From NCBI GenBank assembly GCA_022788205.1, contig JALEVQ010000018.1, positions 1-64,000 on the forward strand: DNA of 64,000 nt. The letters run 5' to 3'. Below are positions 37,446 to 46,432 of this stretch, one piece after another. Both the position numbers and the translations under genes were made by a program. Source of the DNA: Robinsoniella sp. (lineage in GTDB: Bacteria > Bacillota > Clostridia > Lachnospirales > Lachnospiraceae). The notes below the pieces were generated by a model that worked only from the letters and a program-made list of their open reading frames with translations, ran no database searches and was not told where the DNA came from. Every line of letters begins with the position of its first letter. Position 1 is the first letter of the stretch.

Positions 37446-38678
37446 TCAGTTTTTCTCTGGTTCTTGTCTTCTCAGGATGTCACAGATATCCAGTTTTTCT
37501 CCCAGATCCACATACAACACCTGTTTCGGGTGCGGCGCACTCTGCTGCGGATTGCCCTCCTCGTCAAAGATTGCCCGCACTGTCACATGGAGGTCTGTCC
37601 CGTCCGGCTTCATCACTTCGATCGTTTCCCCGACACTGAACTTATTTCTCTGCTCAATGCGGTACAGCCCGTCCTTCTCGCCCCCGATAATACCCAGGTA
37701 AGTGTATTCTTTGATATAAGTATTGCTGTCATAAATCTGTGACTCTTCGCTCGGCTTGCCATAGAAAAATCCCGTTGTAAACTGGCGATATGTGCAATTC
37801 GAAATCTGATTGCGGTACCAGTCCATATTTTGCTCATACAATTTTGGGTCTTTCAGATAATCGTCGATCGCTCTGCGGTATGTCCGCGCCACAGTCGCCA
37901 CATAGAGTGCCGTCTTCATCCGCCCTTCAATCTTAAAGCTGTCAATCCCAGCCTCCATCAAGTCCGGCACATGCTCTATCATACACAGATCTTTTGAGTT
38001 AAAAATATAGGTACCGCGCTCGTTCTCATACACCGGCATATATTCTCCCGGTCTCGTCTCCTCCACCACAGCATACTTCCATCTGCATGGATGTGTACAG
38101 GCACCCTGATTCGCATCTCTTCCGGTAAAATAATTGCTCAGCAGGCATCGCCCTGAATAGGAAATGCACATCGCGCCGTGTATAAAAGTCTCGATCTCCA
38201 TCTCCTCTGGAATGTTCGCACGGATCTCCTTGATCTCCGCCAAAGACAGCTCACGCGCCGAGACAACACGCTTTGCACCCAATTCCCACCAGAATCGGTA
38301 CGTTGCATAATTTGTATTATTCGCCTGGGTACTGATATGGCGCTCAATTTCCGGACAGATTTCTTTCGCTGCCTGGAATACTCCCGGATCTGCAATAATC
38401 AGAGCATCTGGCTTGATCTCCCTCAATTCCTGGAAATATGCTCTTACACCTTCCAGATCTTTGTTGTGAGCCAGAATATTAGCTGTGACATACACTTTGA
38501 CTCCATGCTCATGTGCAAAAGCGATCCCCTCTCTCATATCATCCATGGAAAAATTTTTGGCTTTCGCGCGCAGCCCAAACGCCTCGCCCCCGATGTACAC
38601 TGCATCGGCGCCAAAAATCACGGCTGTCTTCAATACCTCCAGGCTGCTTGCCGGTATCAACAATTCCGGTTTTCTCAT
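37446..38678 (-). CDS. U32-family protein, TrhP-like tRNA hydroxylation factor
   Basis: A 410-residue U32 peptidase-family protein. Conserved blocks are IGGEAFGLRAKAKNFS, the HISTQANNTN segment, ETFIHGAMCISYSGRCLLSN with its cysteines, and GACTHPCRWKY, the cysteine cluster of this branch. Relatives (E. coli TrhP/YegQ, B. subtilis YrrN/YrrO) take part in prephenate-dependent 5-hydroxylation of wobble uridine in tRNA. GGAGGAATTT precedes the ATG. It follows a TrmR-like methyltransferase by 24 nt, which would methylate that hydroxyuridine, supporting the tRNA role over proteolysis. Confidence 0.88.
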   Translation of the reverse strand: MRKPELLIPASSLEVLKTAVIFGADAVYIGGEAFGLRAKAKNFSMDDMREGIAFAHEHGVKVYVTANILAHNKDLEGVRAYFQELREIKPDALIIADPGVFQAAKEICPEIERHISTQANNTNYATYRFWWELGAKRVVSARELSLAEIKEIRANIPEEMEIETFIHGAMCISYSGRCLLSNYFTGRDANQGACTHPCRWKYAVVEETRPGEYMPVYENERGTYIFNSKDLCMIEHVPDLMEAGIDSFKIEGRMKTALYVATVARTYRRAIDDYLKDPKLYEQNMDWYRNQISNCTYRQFTTGFFYGKPSEESQIYDSNTYIKEYTYLGIIGGEKDGLYRIEQRNKFSVGETIEVMKPDGTDLHVTVRAIFDEEGNPQQSAPHPKQVLYVDLGEKLDICDILRRQEPEKN

Positions 38679-38702
38679 AAATTCCTCCTCATCTCTGCTC
38701 TC

Positions 38703-39347
38703 TTATCCTCGCTTTATGCTGACTGCCGCTCCATCCCCGATCGGGATAATCGACGTCAAAAGCTGCTCATGATGTTTTAATTCATACAAATATTCTCTCA
38801 TTCGCTTATAGATCGTGCGATTTCTGCGCTCAACTGCAAAATGAGACTCTATGATATCGCCGTCTTGAAGCACATTATCTGACACTAACACTCCTTCTGG
38901 CTTGAGAAGTCGCATTACTTCCGGAAGGAAATGAATATACTGTCCCTTTGCGGCATCCATAAAGATAAAATCATACGGTTCCTGCAATGTCTTCAAAATC
39001 TCCATCGCGTCTCCTTCCAGCAGAGTAATCTGCCTCTCCTTCTCCGCACGCTTAAAATTTTCTCTCGCCACCGGGATTCTTTTCTCATATTTCTCAATGG
39101 TGGTGACATGGCAGTCTTTTAGGGCGTACTCGCACATCAGGATCGCTGAAAATCCCACAGCTGTGCCCACCTCCAAAATGTTCTTCGGCTGTTTCATCGC
39201 AAGAAGTACCTTCAAAAAACTTTGCATCTCTCTTCGGATGATCGGAACTTCCCCTTCCAACGCCTCCTGTTCAATCTGATCCAGAATGGGCGTATTGCCA
39301 CGATCCAGCGAATTGATATAAGTTACCATTCTCTCGTCTACTATCAT
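38703..39347 (-). CDS. SAM-dependent O-methyltransferase, TrmR/YrrM-like
   Basis: A 214-residue class I methyltransferase of the O-methyltransferase 3 family. The SAM motif is ILEVGTAVGFSAILM, followed by TTIEKYEKRI and DFIFMDAAKGQYIHFLPEV with its metal-binding Asp. B. subtilis YrrM (TrmR) in the same neighbourhood methylates 5-hydroxyuridine-34 of tRNA. The U32 gene downstream and MltG-like gene upstream match that Bacillus order. The start at 39347 has a weak site (GGAAGAGAAAAG); ATG at 39329 is possible. Confidence 0.88.
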   Translation of the reverse strand: MIVDERMVTYINSLDRGNTPILDQIEQEALEGEVPIIRREMQSFLKVLLAMKQPKNILEVGTAVGFSAILMCEYALKDCHVTTIEKYEKRIPVARENFKRAEKERQITLLEGDAMEILKTLQEPYDFIFMDAAKGQYIHFLPEVMRLLKPEGVLVSDNVLQDGDIIESHFAVERRNRTIYKRMREYLYELKHHEQLLTSIIPIGDGAAVSIKRG

Positions 39348-39362
39348 GAATCTTTTCTCTTC

Positions 39363-39743
39363 CTATTCTTCTTCCACAGACGGAGTGCCCGTCAAAACTT
39401 GAATGATCTCATCGGGTGTCTGCGCACTGTTCAGATGGTATGTCCCCGTCCGAATCACGCCACGGTATTCAGAGAACCGTTCCTGAACGCGAAAGACAAG
39501 TGCATCTCGGATCACTCCCATCTGTTCTAAAACCTCTGCGACCTCAGCGACACTTTCTCCCTCCTGCACAGTGATCGCAACTTCCTTTCCCGGAGGGTCT
39601 GAAAGTGCCTGGTTAGCAAATACCTGATACGTAAACTGATACGCTGTTCTTCCTCCGATCACCAGAAACAATACCACTGCCACGACAGCAATACTCTTTA
39701 GAATCACTGCCGGCACTGTCCACGTTGTTTTCTCTGTCTTCAT
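39363..39743 (-). CDS. Short MltG-like membrane protein, catalytic domain absent
   Basis: A 126-residue protein with one N-terminal membrane helix (about 12-34) and an extracytoplasmic LysM-like domain with ESVAEVAEVLEQMGVI, a GTYHLN turn and TPDEIIQVLTG. This corresponds to the N-terminal part of MltG/YceG, the lytic transglycosylase that ends glycan strands. The catalytic domain (usually about 200 further residues with the essential Glu) is missing, and the frame ends cleanly. It may be a dedicated short form or remnant. The ATG at 39743 follows AAGGAATGTGT. It lies between ylbF and trmR-like genes, where full mltG sits in Bacillus. Confidence 0.8.
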   Translation of the reverse strand: MKTEKTTWTVPAVILKSIAVVAVVLFLVIGGRTAYQFTYQVFANQALSDPPGKEVAITVQEGESVAEVAEVLEQMGVIRDALVFRVQERFSEYRGVIRTGTYHLNSAQTPDEIIQVLTGTPSVEEE

Positions 39744-39806
39744 ACACATTCCTTTCAAGTCTTGCAAATTCTTATCTTCTCAGACAGTCAGAGTACAATA
39801 AGCAAT

Positions 39807-39841
39807 CCCCCACTGCAAGTGTGAAAGACACTCAGCGGGGG
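39807..39841 (-). terminator. Hairpin after ylbF, possible terminator
   Basis: CCCCCGCTG and CAGTGGGGG arms with an inner AGTGT/ACACT stem form a strong hairpin on the minus strand (one G-U). It is followed by ATTGCTTATT rather than a clean U-tract, so termination is likely partial. Confidence 0.5.
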
Positions 39842-39857
39842 AATGATGTACGTCCCA

Positions 39858-40214
39858 TCACAATTTGATCTCATCGGCAAACTCGTCAATATCGATGTCA
39901 ATCGATACCATGATTGTCTGAATCACTCTCTGAATATTTTTACAGATATCCAGCTCGCTTTCAAGATATTCCTCAATCATTTCATTCTGTCGGAATTCTT
40001 TGTACTCTTTTGTCATCTTTTGAGCTTCCTCAAATAAATCCTCCGGCAAATTTTCAGTCTGCATCAGATAATTTTTTCTTCGAAACTCATCCAACTGATG
40101 CTTCAGCTCCGGATTTTTCTCAAGATCTTTTTTTACTTTCATATACCTCTGATAGCTTTTACTTTCTTTCAGTGCAGCAATCAACTGTTCGGTATGATAC
40201 TTCACATTTTCCAT
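39858..40214 (-). CDS. ylbF: YlbF-family regulator
   Basis: A 118-residue helical protein of the Com_YlbF family (YlbF/YmcA/YaaT). In Bacillus it forms a Fe-S complex that guides RNase Y and affects competence, sporulation and biofilms. The family look is clear: KESKSYQRYMKVKKDLEKNP and a long amphipathic helix pair. The ATG at 40214 follows GGGAGGAAAA; the track of codons upstream overlaps that site. It lies just downstream of an RNase J gene, so an RNA-decay link is plausible (inference). Confidence 0.85.
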   Translation of the reverse strand: MENVKYHTEQLIAALKESKSYQRYMKVKKDLEKNPELKHQLDEFRRKNYLMQTENLPEDLFEEAQKMTKEYKEFRQNEMIEEYLESELDICKNIQRVIQTIMVSIDIDIDEFADEIKL

Positions 40215-40275
40215 TTTTCCTCCCATATCACATCCGCCACAGTCTCGATAAAAGAGCGGATCTCCTCAGATTTCA

Positions 40276-41940
40276 TCAAACTTCCATGATGATCGGCAGG
40301 ATCATCGGATTTCTCTTTGTCTTTTTCCAGAGATAATCACTGAGAGAATCCTTAATAATATTTTTGATTTTTCCCCAGTCACTGATTCTCCGGTTCATGC
40401 ACTCATCCAGCGCATTTTCCACTACATGCCTTGCCTCATCCATCAAAATCTCAGACTCTCTCACATAGACAAAACCTCTTGAGACAATGTCCGGTCCTGC
40501 GAGCACTTGATTGCTGTATTTTTCGAGGGTGAGCACGACAATCAGGATACCATCCTCGGCAAGATGCTGGCGATCGCGGAGCACAATATTTCCGACATCC
40601 CCGACACCGAGTCCATCGACAAGGATCGAACCTGCTTGAACCTGATCCACCACCGCTGCATACTCATCGCAGACTTCCAGTACATCTCCGGAATGCAGCA
40701 TGAAAATATGATCCTTCGGGATTCCCAGGCTTGCCGCAATTCCTGCCTGTGCCTTTCTGTGCCGATATTCCCCGTGAACCGGCAGTGCGTATTTCGGTCG
40801 CACAAGAGAATAGATCAATTTGATTTCTTCTTGGCATGCATGTCCAGAGACATGGGCATCCTGGAAAATTACATCGGCACCCTTCATAGACAGCTCATTG
40901 ATGACCTTAGAAACTGCCTTTTCGTTTCCAGGGATCGGGTTGGAACTGAAGATAACAGTATCGCCCGGCTTGATCGACACTTTTCTGTGGACATCAGATG
41001 CCATTCTCGAGAGTGCCGCCATCGACTCTCCCTGACTTCCCGTCGTAATCAGCACCATCTGTTCATCCGGGTAGTTTTTCATCTGCTCGATCTCAATCAG
41101 AGTATTCTCAGGTATATTCAAATATCCCAACTCCAGCGCCGTGCTGATAATGTTGACCATGCTTCGCCCTTCCACGACTACTTTTCGCCCGTATTTATAG
41201 GCCGAGTTGATAATCTGCTGTACACGGTCTACATTCGATGCGAATGTCGCAATGATAATTCTGGTATTGCGGTGTTCTGAGAAAATATTGTCGAATGTCT
41301 TCCCTACCGTTCTCTCTGACATGGTAAATCCAGGGCGCTCCGCATTTGTGCTGTCACACATCAGCGCAAGTACGCCTTTCTTTCCAATCTCACCCAGCCG
41401 CTGCAGATCAATCGCATCGCCAAATACCGGTGTGTAGTCCACCTTGAAGTCTCCCGTGTGGATCACCGTCCCGGCAGGGGAATAGATTGCCAGCGCAGAT
41501 GCATCTGCAATGCTGTGGTTTGTCTTGATAAATTCAATCCGAAATGATCCCAGATTGATCGACTGTCCATGTTTTACAACTTTTCGCTTTGTATTTTTTA
41601 ATAAATTATGTTCCTTTAATTTTCTCTCAATAATTCCGATTGTCAGTTTCGTTGCATAAATTGGAACATTGATATCTCTCAAAATATATGGCAGAGCTCC
41701 TATATGATCCTCATGACCGTGTGTGATAATAAAGCCCTTTACCTTCTCAATGTTGTTCTTCAAATAAGTCACATCGGGGATGACCAGATCAATTCCCAGC
41801 ATATCGTCCTCTGGGAACGCAAGACCACAGTCTACCACAATAATACTATCTTCAAATTCAAAGGCAGTAATATTCAGCCCAATCTGCTCCAGACCACCCA
41901 GCGGGATGATCTTCAATTTTGAGTCATTAAAGTTTTTCAA
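40276..41940 (-). CDS. rnj: Ribonuclease J
   Basis: A 554-residue beta-CASP metallo-beta-lactamase RNase, acting as endonuclease and 5'-3' exonuclease in mRNA decay and rRNA maturation. It has GLEQIGLN near the start, the zinc motif THGHEDHIGALPY, HTGDFKVD, the beta-CASP region with ATFASNVDRVQQI and SGHACQEEIK, and VHGEYRH. The start is TTG (41940) with GGAGGTGCAGTTGT upstream. A GC-mixed gap of 226 nt separates it from the DUF1292 gene. Confidence 0.96.
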   Translation of the reverse strand: MKNFNDSKLKIIPLGGLEQIGLNITAFEFEDSIIVVDCGLAFPEDDMLGIDLVIPDVTYLKNNIEKVKGFIITHGHEDHIGALPYILRDINVPIYATKLTIGIIERKLKEHNLLKNTKRKVVKHGQSINLGSFRIEFIKTNHSIADASALAIYSPAGTVIHTGDFKVDYTPVFGDAIDLQRLGEIGKKGVLALMCDSTNAERPGFTMSERTVGKTFDNIFSEHRNTRIIIATFASNVDRVQQIINSAYKYGRKVVVEGRSMVNIISTALELGYLNIPENTLIEIEQMKNYPDEQMVLITTGSQGESMAALSRMASDVHRKVSIKPGDTVIFSSNPIPGNEKAVSKVINELSMKGADVIFQDAHVSGHACQEEIKLIYSLVRPKYALPVHGEYRHRKAQAGIAASLGIPKDHIFMLHSGDVLEVCDEYAAVVDQVQAGSILVDGLGVGDVGNIVLRDRQHLAEDGILIVVLTLEKYSNQVLAGPDIVSRGFVYVRESEILMDEARHVVENALDECMNRRISDWGKIKNIIKDSLSDYLWKKTKRNPMILPIIMEV

Positions 41941-42167
41941 ACAACTGCACCTCCATTATTTTCCGCACATTTACGCACATTTTTCTTTATTTCCTTTCGT
42001 TTGGCAATTTCAAGACAAAGCGAACCTTCTGCCAGCTCCGCTCTTCCGTCACGCCTCGAGCTGAACTCACAGTTTTTTCTGTCTCTAATGTTTTTTCTCT
42101 TTTTCTATTTGATTGCCTTATCAAAAATCTCTGATCTTTCTCTGTGTCCGCCTATCCGGCACAACAT

Positions 42168-42434
42168 CTATAATTCAATCTCAATATCATCCATCATTTC
42201 CATGAATACCTTGGAGAGCGCTCTCAGTTCTTCCTCGTCCTCCACGATTTCATATAATGCCTCTGCGTCTCCGTCTTTCGACAGGTCTCTCAGAATCAAT
42301 GCCTCTGCATCTTCTGCATCCTCATCGTCTTCCGTCACCAAAAGATAATCTCTGCCACTGATTCTTGTCTGTTCCAGAACGTAGAACTCTACTTCTTCCT
42401 CATAACCTTCTAATGCAAATTTGATTTTTTCCAT
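42168..42434 (-). CDS. DUF1292 (YrzB-family) protein
   Basis: An 88-residue, very acidic protein of the DUF1292/YrzB family. It begins MEKIKFALEGYEEEVEFYVLE and carries a clustered acidic stretch (LVTEDDEDAEDAEALIL). The gene order IreB-RuvX-DUF1292 is conserved across Firmicutes and supports the call. The function is unknown. A 104-nt gap to ruvX shows no other gene. Confidence 0.9.
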   Translation of the reverse strand: MEKIKFALEGYEEEVEFYVLEQTRISGRDYLLVTEDDEDAEDAEALILRDLSKDGDAEALYEIVEDEEELRALSKVFMEMMDDIEIEL

Positions 42435-42538
42435 TTTTACCTCCGATGCCGCCCCCTGCGCGGTATAAATTCAGCTTCTGCACCGCTGTCCCTGTGAAGC
42501 AATCTCCTGTGTGAGCTGCCCATTCAACGCACACTGAC

Positions 42539-42979
42539 CTAGAGTATCGTATTTTTCTTCATACTCTCACTGTCAAGATATCCCTGCAAGATTAGCACTG
42601 CCGCCAGCTGATCCACATATTGCTTGCGGTTCTCTCTGCGGATATTCCCTTCCATAAGCGTTCGGTTTGCCTCCACAGTTGTCAGACGCTCGTCCCACAT
42701 CACAACCGGAAGCCCCGTTCTCCGTTCCAGCATCGCTTTAAATTCAAGGGACTTCTCAGCTCTGTCTCCCATCGTGTTATTCATATTTTTGGGCAACCCC
42801 AAAACGATCGTGTCGACACCGTACTCTCTGATCAGCTCCTCAATTCTCGCCATCGTTCTTCTCAATTTATTCTCTGACTCCCGGCGGATGATCTCAATTC
42901 CCTGGGCCGTCATTCCCAGCGGATCACTGATTGCCACTCCGACGGTTTTTGATCCAAAATCTAATCCTATTGCTCTCAT
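42539..42979 (-). CDS. ruvX: Holliday-junction-resolvase-like RuvX (YqgF)
   Basis: A 146-residue RNase H-fold nuclease, with [18 protein letters not shown] at the N terminus, [14 protein letters not shown] and the acidic motif [15 protein letters not shown]. The family takes part in pre-16S rRNA 5' maturation and has Holliday-junction-resolvase-like structure. GGGAGACT precedes the ATG. It lies 9 nt after ireB. Confidence 0.96.
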   Translation of the reverse strand: MRAIGLDFGSKTVGVAISDPLGMTAQGIEIIRRESENKLRRTMARIEELIREYGVDTIVLGLPKNMNNTMGDRAEKSLEFKAMLERRTGLPVVMWDERLTTVEANRTLMEGNIRRENRKQYVDQLAAVLILQGYLDSESMKKNTIL

Positions 42980-42988
42980 AGTCTCCCT

Positions 42989-43255
42989 TTACTGCCAGGA
43001 TTTATTCTTGATATATTCTTTTAACAGTTCTTCCACCAATTCATCACGCTCTACCTTCATAATCAGACTGCGCGCATTGTTGTGGCTTGTGATGTAAGTG
43101 GGATCTCCTGACATGATATATCCCACGATCTGATTGACCGGATTGTATCCTTTTTCCGTCATTGCATTATAAACAGTATCTAAGATATCCTTAACACTGA
43201 CTTCTGTCTCCGAATTTACTTTGAAAAACTGTGTGTTTGATGTAATTTTACTCAT
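42989..43255 (-). CDS. IreB-family regulatory phosphoprotein
   Basis: An 88-residue protein of the IreB/YrzL (UPF0297) family: [39 protein letters not shown] and [21 protein letters not shown]. In Enterococcus, IreB is phosphorylated on threonines by the PASTA kinase IreK and affects cephalosporin resistance. It precedes ruvX in the conserved order. Threonines at the N terminus are candidate phospho-sites (inference). Confidence 0.95.
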   Translation of the reverse strand: MSKITSNTQFFKVNSETEVSVKDILDTVYNAMTEKGYNPVNQIVGYIMSGDPTYITSHNNARSLIMKVERDELVEELLKEYIKNKSWQ

Positions 43256-43313
43256 AGTTTCACGCCCTCTGCCTTCATTTTATAGAATTCTTCTGCCAGA
43301 CACTTTGTCCCTG

Positions 43314-44624
43314 TTAGTCTATTGTACACAATCGGACATGCGGTTTCAATTCTTTTTTTAAAGTTCCTGTTAAAATTCTGTTTTCTTTTCCAATTTCTTT
43401 CCTAACAGCAATGCGAATATATTCTTTTGTGTGACCGGAGTAATATTCTTCGCCATCAATCTCAATTTTCTCCTCGCACAGCACTTCCACCCTTCTGTCG
43501 CTCCATGACTGTTCGAACGCACTTTGATTCTTTTCATTGAGCCTAATCAGCTCATCACTCCTGTCATTTTTCACCTGATCCGGAACCTGATTTTCCATCG
43601 CGGCAGCTCGTGTCCCTTTTCTTCTCGAATACTTAAATATATGCGTCTCAAAAAATTTTATTTCCTCCAAAAATAATCTCGTCTGCGCAAACTCTTCCTC
43701 GGTCTCTCCCGGAAATCCCACAATAACATCCGTTGTCAGCGCTGGCTGATCAAAGACTTCTCGCAGAATCTCACATTTTTCTCGGTACTCTTGTGTGGTA
43801 TAGCGGCGATTCATTCTCTTGAGAGTCGTATCACAGCCGCTTTGCAGTGAAAGGTGAAAATGCGGACAAAACTTTTCCATCTGACTTAACTTCTGTGCAA
43901 AATCACGCGTGATGATTCCCGGCTCCAGTGACCCCAGACGGATTCTTTTGATTCCTTCTACCTGGTGTACCTGCTCAATCAGGGAGAGCAGGCTGCTCCC
44001 TGTATCCACACCGTAAGAACTCAGATGAATCCCCGTCAGCACAACCTCCTGGTAGCCATTCTGTGCAAGATGGCGCACCTCATCCAACACTTCGTGTTCC
44101 TGGCGGCTGCGCACTCTTCCCCTCGTATAAGGGATAATGCAATAGCTGCAAAACTGATTGCATCCATCTTGCACTTTGATGTACGCTCTCGTGTGTTCCG
44201 CCGTTTTCTGAACAGACAGGTTTTCATACTGTTTCTCATGTGTCATGTCGATGACGGTATCTTCTGTCTTCCTTCCTTCCTCAAATTCCTGCAAAATCGA
44301 AATCAAATCTTTTTTTCTGTTATTTCCGATAATCAGATCTACCGAGCCATCCGCCACCAGATCCTCCGCTGACGCCTGCACATAGCAGCCCGCCGCTACC
44401 ACAATCGCATCCGGATTCATTTTTCTCGCCTTATGGAGCATCTGTCTTGACTTTCGATCAGCAATATTTGTCACCGTGCAAGTGTTGATCAGATACAAGT
44501 CAGCGCCCGGCGCAAACGGAACGATCTCATATCCGTTTTCTTCTAAAAGCTGCTGCATCGCTTCTGTCTCATATGCATTCACTTTACATCCAAGATTGTG
44601 AAGAGCTGCTTTTTTCTTCGTCAT
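43314..44624 (-). CDS. mtaB: tRNA t6A37 methylthiotransferase MtaB
   Basis: A 436-residue radical-SAM methylthiotransferase that converts t6A to ms2t6A at tRNA position 37. The N-terminal UPF0004 domain has LGCKVNAYETEAM and the second-cluster cysteines (NTCTVTN, AAGCYVQ). The radical SAM motif is CNQFCSYC (C-x3-C-x2-C), and a C-terminal TRAM domain ends the protein. The ATG at 44624 follows AGAGGAAATATC. It is divergent from the HPr-like gene. Confidence 0.96.
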   Translation of the reverse strand: MTKKKAALHNLGCKVNAYETEAMQQLLEENGYEIVPFAPGADLYLINTCTVTNIADRKSRQMLHKARKMNPDAIVVAAGCYVQASAEDLVADGSVDLIIGNNRKKDLISILQEFEEGRKTEDTVIDMTHEKQYENLSVQKTAEHTRAYIKVQDGCNQFCSYCIIPYTRGRVRSRQEHEVLDEVRHLAQNGYQEVVLTGIHLSSYGVDTGSSLLSLIEQVHQVEGIKRIRLGSLEPGIITRDFAQKLSQMEKFCPHFHLSLQSGCDTTLKRMNRRYTTQEYREKCEILREVFDQPALTTDVIVGFPGETEEEFAQTRLFLEEIKFFETHIFKYSRRKGTRAAAMENQVPDQVKNDRSDELIRLNEKNQSAFEQSWSDRRVEVLCEEKIEIDGEEYYSGHTKEYIRIAVRKEIGKENRILTGTLKKELKPHVRLCTID

Positions 44625-44698
44625 GATATTTCCTCTTTTCATTTTGATTATTCACTACTTTTGCCAAAGATCTCCGTAAAAGTTTGTATGTTTTATTA

Positions 44699-44727
44699 TT
44701 GACTTTTCAAACCGCTGCTATTAATAT
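44699..44727 (+). promoter_or_regulatory. Promoter of the HPr-like gene
   Basis: TTGACT (44699-44704) and TAATAT (44722-44727) are separated by 17 nt, about 40 nt upstream of the ATG. Confidence 0.75.
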
Positions 44728-44766
44728 AAGGATATCAAAAAAAACATTTTACAGGAGGTCATTCCA

Positions 44767-44997
44767 ATGAAAACAGTTAAAATTTCTTTAAATTCTATCG
44801 ATAAAGTAAAATCATTCGTAAATGACATTACAAAGTTTGATTATGATTTTGATTTAGTATCCGGAAGATATGTGATTGATGCGAAATCTATTATGGGTAT
44901 CTTCAGCTTGGATCTGTCAAAACCAATCGATCTGAATATCCATGCAGAAGATGACGTGGATCATATCCTGGAAGTTTTAAAACCTTACATTATTTAA
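44767..44997 (+). CDS. HPr-like protein lacking the active-site histidine
   Basis: A 76-residue PTS-HPr-fold protein. The SKSIMG-like segment after strand three (IDAKSIMGIFSLDLSKPI) matches the regulatory Ser46 region of HPr. The GLHARPA histidine loop is absent; the equivalent region reads SIDKVKSFVNDITKF. It therefore cannot carry phosphate on His15 and resembles Crh-type or degenerate HPr proteins common in Clostridia. Being phosphorylated at Ser by HPr kinase is possible but unproven. AGGAGGTCATTCCA precedes the ATG. It is monocistronic, with its own promoter and terminator, and on the opposite strand to its neighbours. Confidence 0.88.
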   Translation: MKTVKISLNSIDKVKSFVNDITKFDYDFDLVSGRYVIDAKSIMGIFSLDLSKPIDLNIHAEDDVDHILEVLKPYII

Positions 44998-45057
44998 TTC
45001 TTTCACAAGATCTAAGATTACTGGAACATCTCAGCGCATCCTGCGCTGTTTCTTCCG

Positions 45058-45086
45058 AGCTGCCCGCAGAAAACGGGCAGCTTTTT
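45058..45086 (+). terminator. Terminator of the HPr-like gene
   Basis: AGCTGCCCG and CGGGCAGCT arms around a CAGAAAA-type loop, followed by TTTTT. A small AGCGCA/TGCGCT hairpin precedes it at 45033-45047. Confidence 0.9.
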
Positions 45087-45174
45087 CTATACCACATCAT
45101 CTATCTGCGGCGGCGCAGACATTGTACTTCTTCACTGTTTTCCATACTTCTTTTCTTGCCAAAAATCTGCCAAT

Positions 45175-46353
45175 TTACTCCACCAAAATTACCTCTGTCG
45201 TCTCGATTGCTGTCCTAACCAGCTCCTCAATTTTTTCCTCCAGATGCTTTTCTGAGCGTCGGATGATATTTAAATTCGGCTTCGTGACCGGATGTTTTGC
45301 GACAAAAATGGTACAGCAATCTTCAAATGGCAATATGGATGTCTCATACGTTCCGATTTTTTCTGAGATATCTACAATATCCTGTTTATCAAATCCAATC
45401 ACAGGTCGATAGACAGGCATCGTGCAGACCTCATTTGTAGCTGCAAGGCTCTGCATCGTCTGGCTTGCCACCTGACCGATACTCTCGCCTGTGATCAGCC
45501 CCAGGCATCCCGTCTCTTTTGCAAAGTGCTCCGCGATCCGCATCATATAGCGCCGCATGATGATCGTCAGCTCCTCGTGTGGACATTTGTCATAGATATA
45601 AAGCTGGATATCAGTAAAGTTCACCACATGCAGATGGATCGGACCCGTATACCGTGAGACAATCCGTGCAAGATCTACTACTTTCTGCTTTGCCCTCTCA
45701 CTTGTGTATGGCGGAGCATGAAAATAAACCGCATCAATCTTGACGCCTCTTTTTGCGATCATATATCCTGCAACTGGGCTGTCGATTCCACCTGACAGCA
45801 AAAGCATCGCCTTTCCGTTTGTTCCGACTGGCATACCGCCCGGTCCCGGGATGATTTTCGAGTAGATATAGATCTTTTCTCTGATCTCCACGTTCAGCAA
45901 AATATCTGGATTGTGGACATCTACTTTGATCCCAGGAATCGCCTGCAAGATACGCTCTCCGAGCGCTGCGTTTAATTCCATCGAAGTCATCGGATAATTT
46001 TTTCTCGCTCTTCTTGCGTTGACCTTAAAAGTCTGATTTTCGCCCGGATGCACCTGCTTAAGATACGCAATCACTTCCTCCGCCAGCGCATCAAATCCCT
46101 CGTCCGGCACATGTACGACCGGACAAATACCGACGATTCCAAACACGGTCTGAAGCGCTTCCACAGTCTCATCGAAATCGAAATCTCCCTGACATTCCAC
46201 ATAGATTCGACCTTGCTGCTTGTGCACATAAAATTCTCCGTCTATCGCTTTTAAACTGTAATTAATCTGGCTGACCAGCATATCTTCGAACAGATAACGA
46301 TTCTTCCCTTTAATGCCAATCTCACCATATTTAATCAAAAATGATTGAAACAT
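45175..46353 (-). CDS. thiI: tRNA sulfurtransferase ThiI
   Basis: A 392-residue enzyme that makes 4-thiouridine-8 in tRNA and supplies sulfur for thiazole synthesis. It has an N-terminal ferredoxin-like plus THUMP domain, then a PP-loop ATPase domain with LLLSGGIDSPVAGYMIAKRG. It ends without the C-terminal rhodanese domain of E. coli ThiI, as in Bacillus. The adjacent cysteine desulfurase is the expected sulfur donor, as in the Bacillus nifZ-thiI pair. GGAGAGAATAAA precedes the ATG. Confidence 0.97.
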   Translation of the reverse strand: MFQSFLIKYGEIGIKGKNRYLFEDMLVSQINYSLKAIDGEFYVHKQQGRIYVECQGDFDFDETVEALQTVFGIVGICPVVHVPDEGFDALAEEVIAYLKQVHPGENQTFKVNARRARKNYPMTSMELNAALGERILQAIPGIKVDVHNPDILLNVEIREKIYIYSKIIPGPGGMPVGTNGKAMLLLSGGIDSPVAGYMIAKRGVKIDAVYFHAPPYTSERAKQKVVDLARIVSRYTGPIHLHVVNFTDIQLYIYDKCPHEELTIIMRRYMMRIAEHFAKETGCLGLITGESIGQVASQTMQSLAATNEVCTMPVYRPVIGFDKQDIVDISEKIGTYETSILPFEDCCTIFVAKHPVTKPNLNIIRRSEKHLEEKIEELVRTAIETTEVILVE

Positions 46354-46432
46354 TTTATTCTCTCCTGTCTTTTATCCTTTCTCTGTGCTTGCCTCCTTAT
46401 TGAGGCAAAACAGCCTATCTCACTTTTTCATC

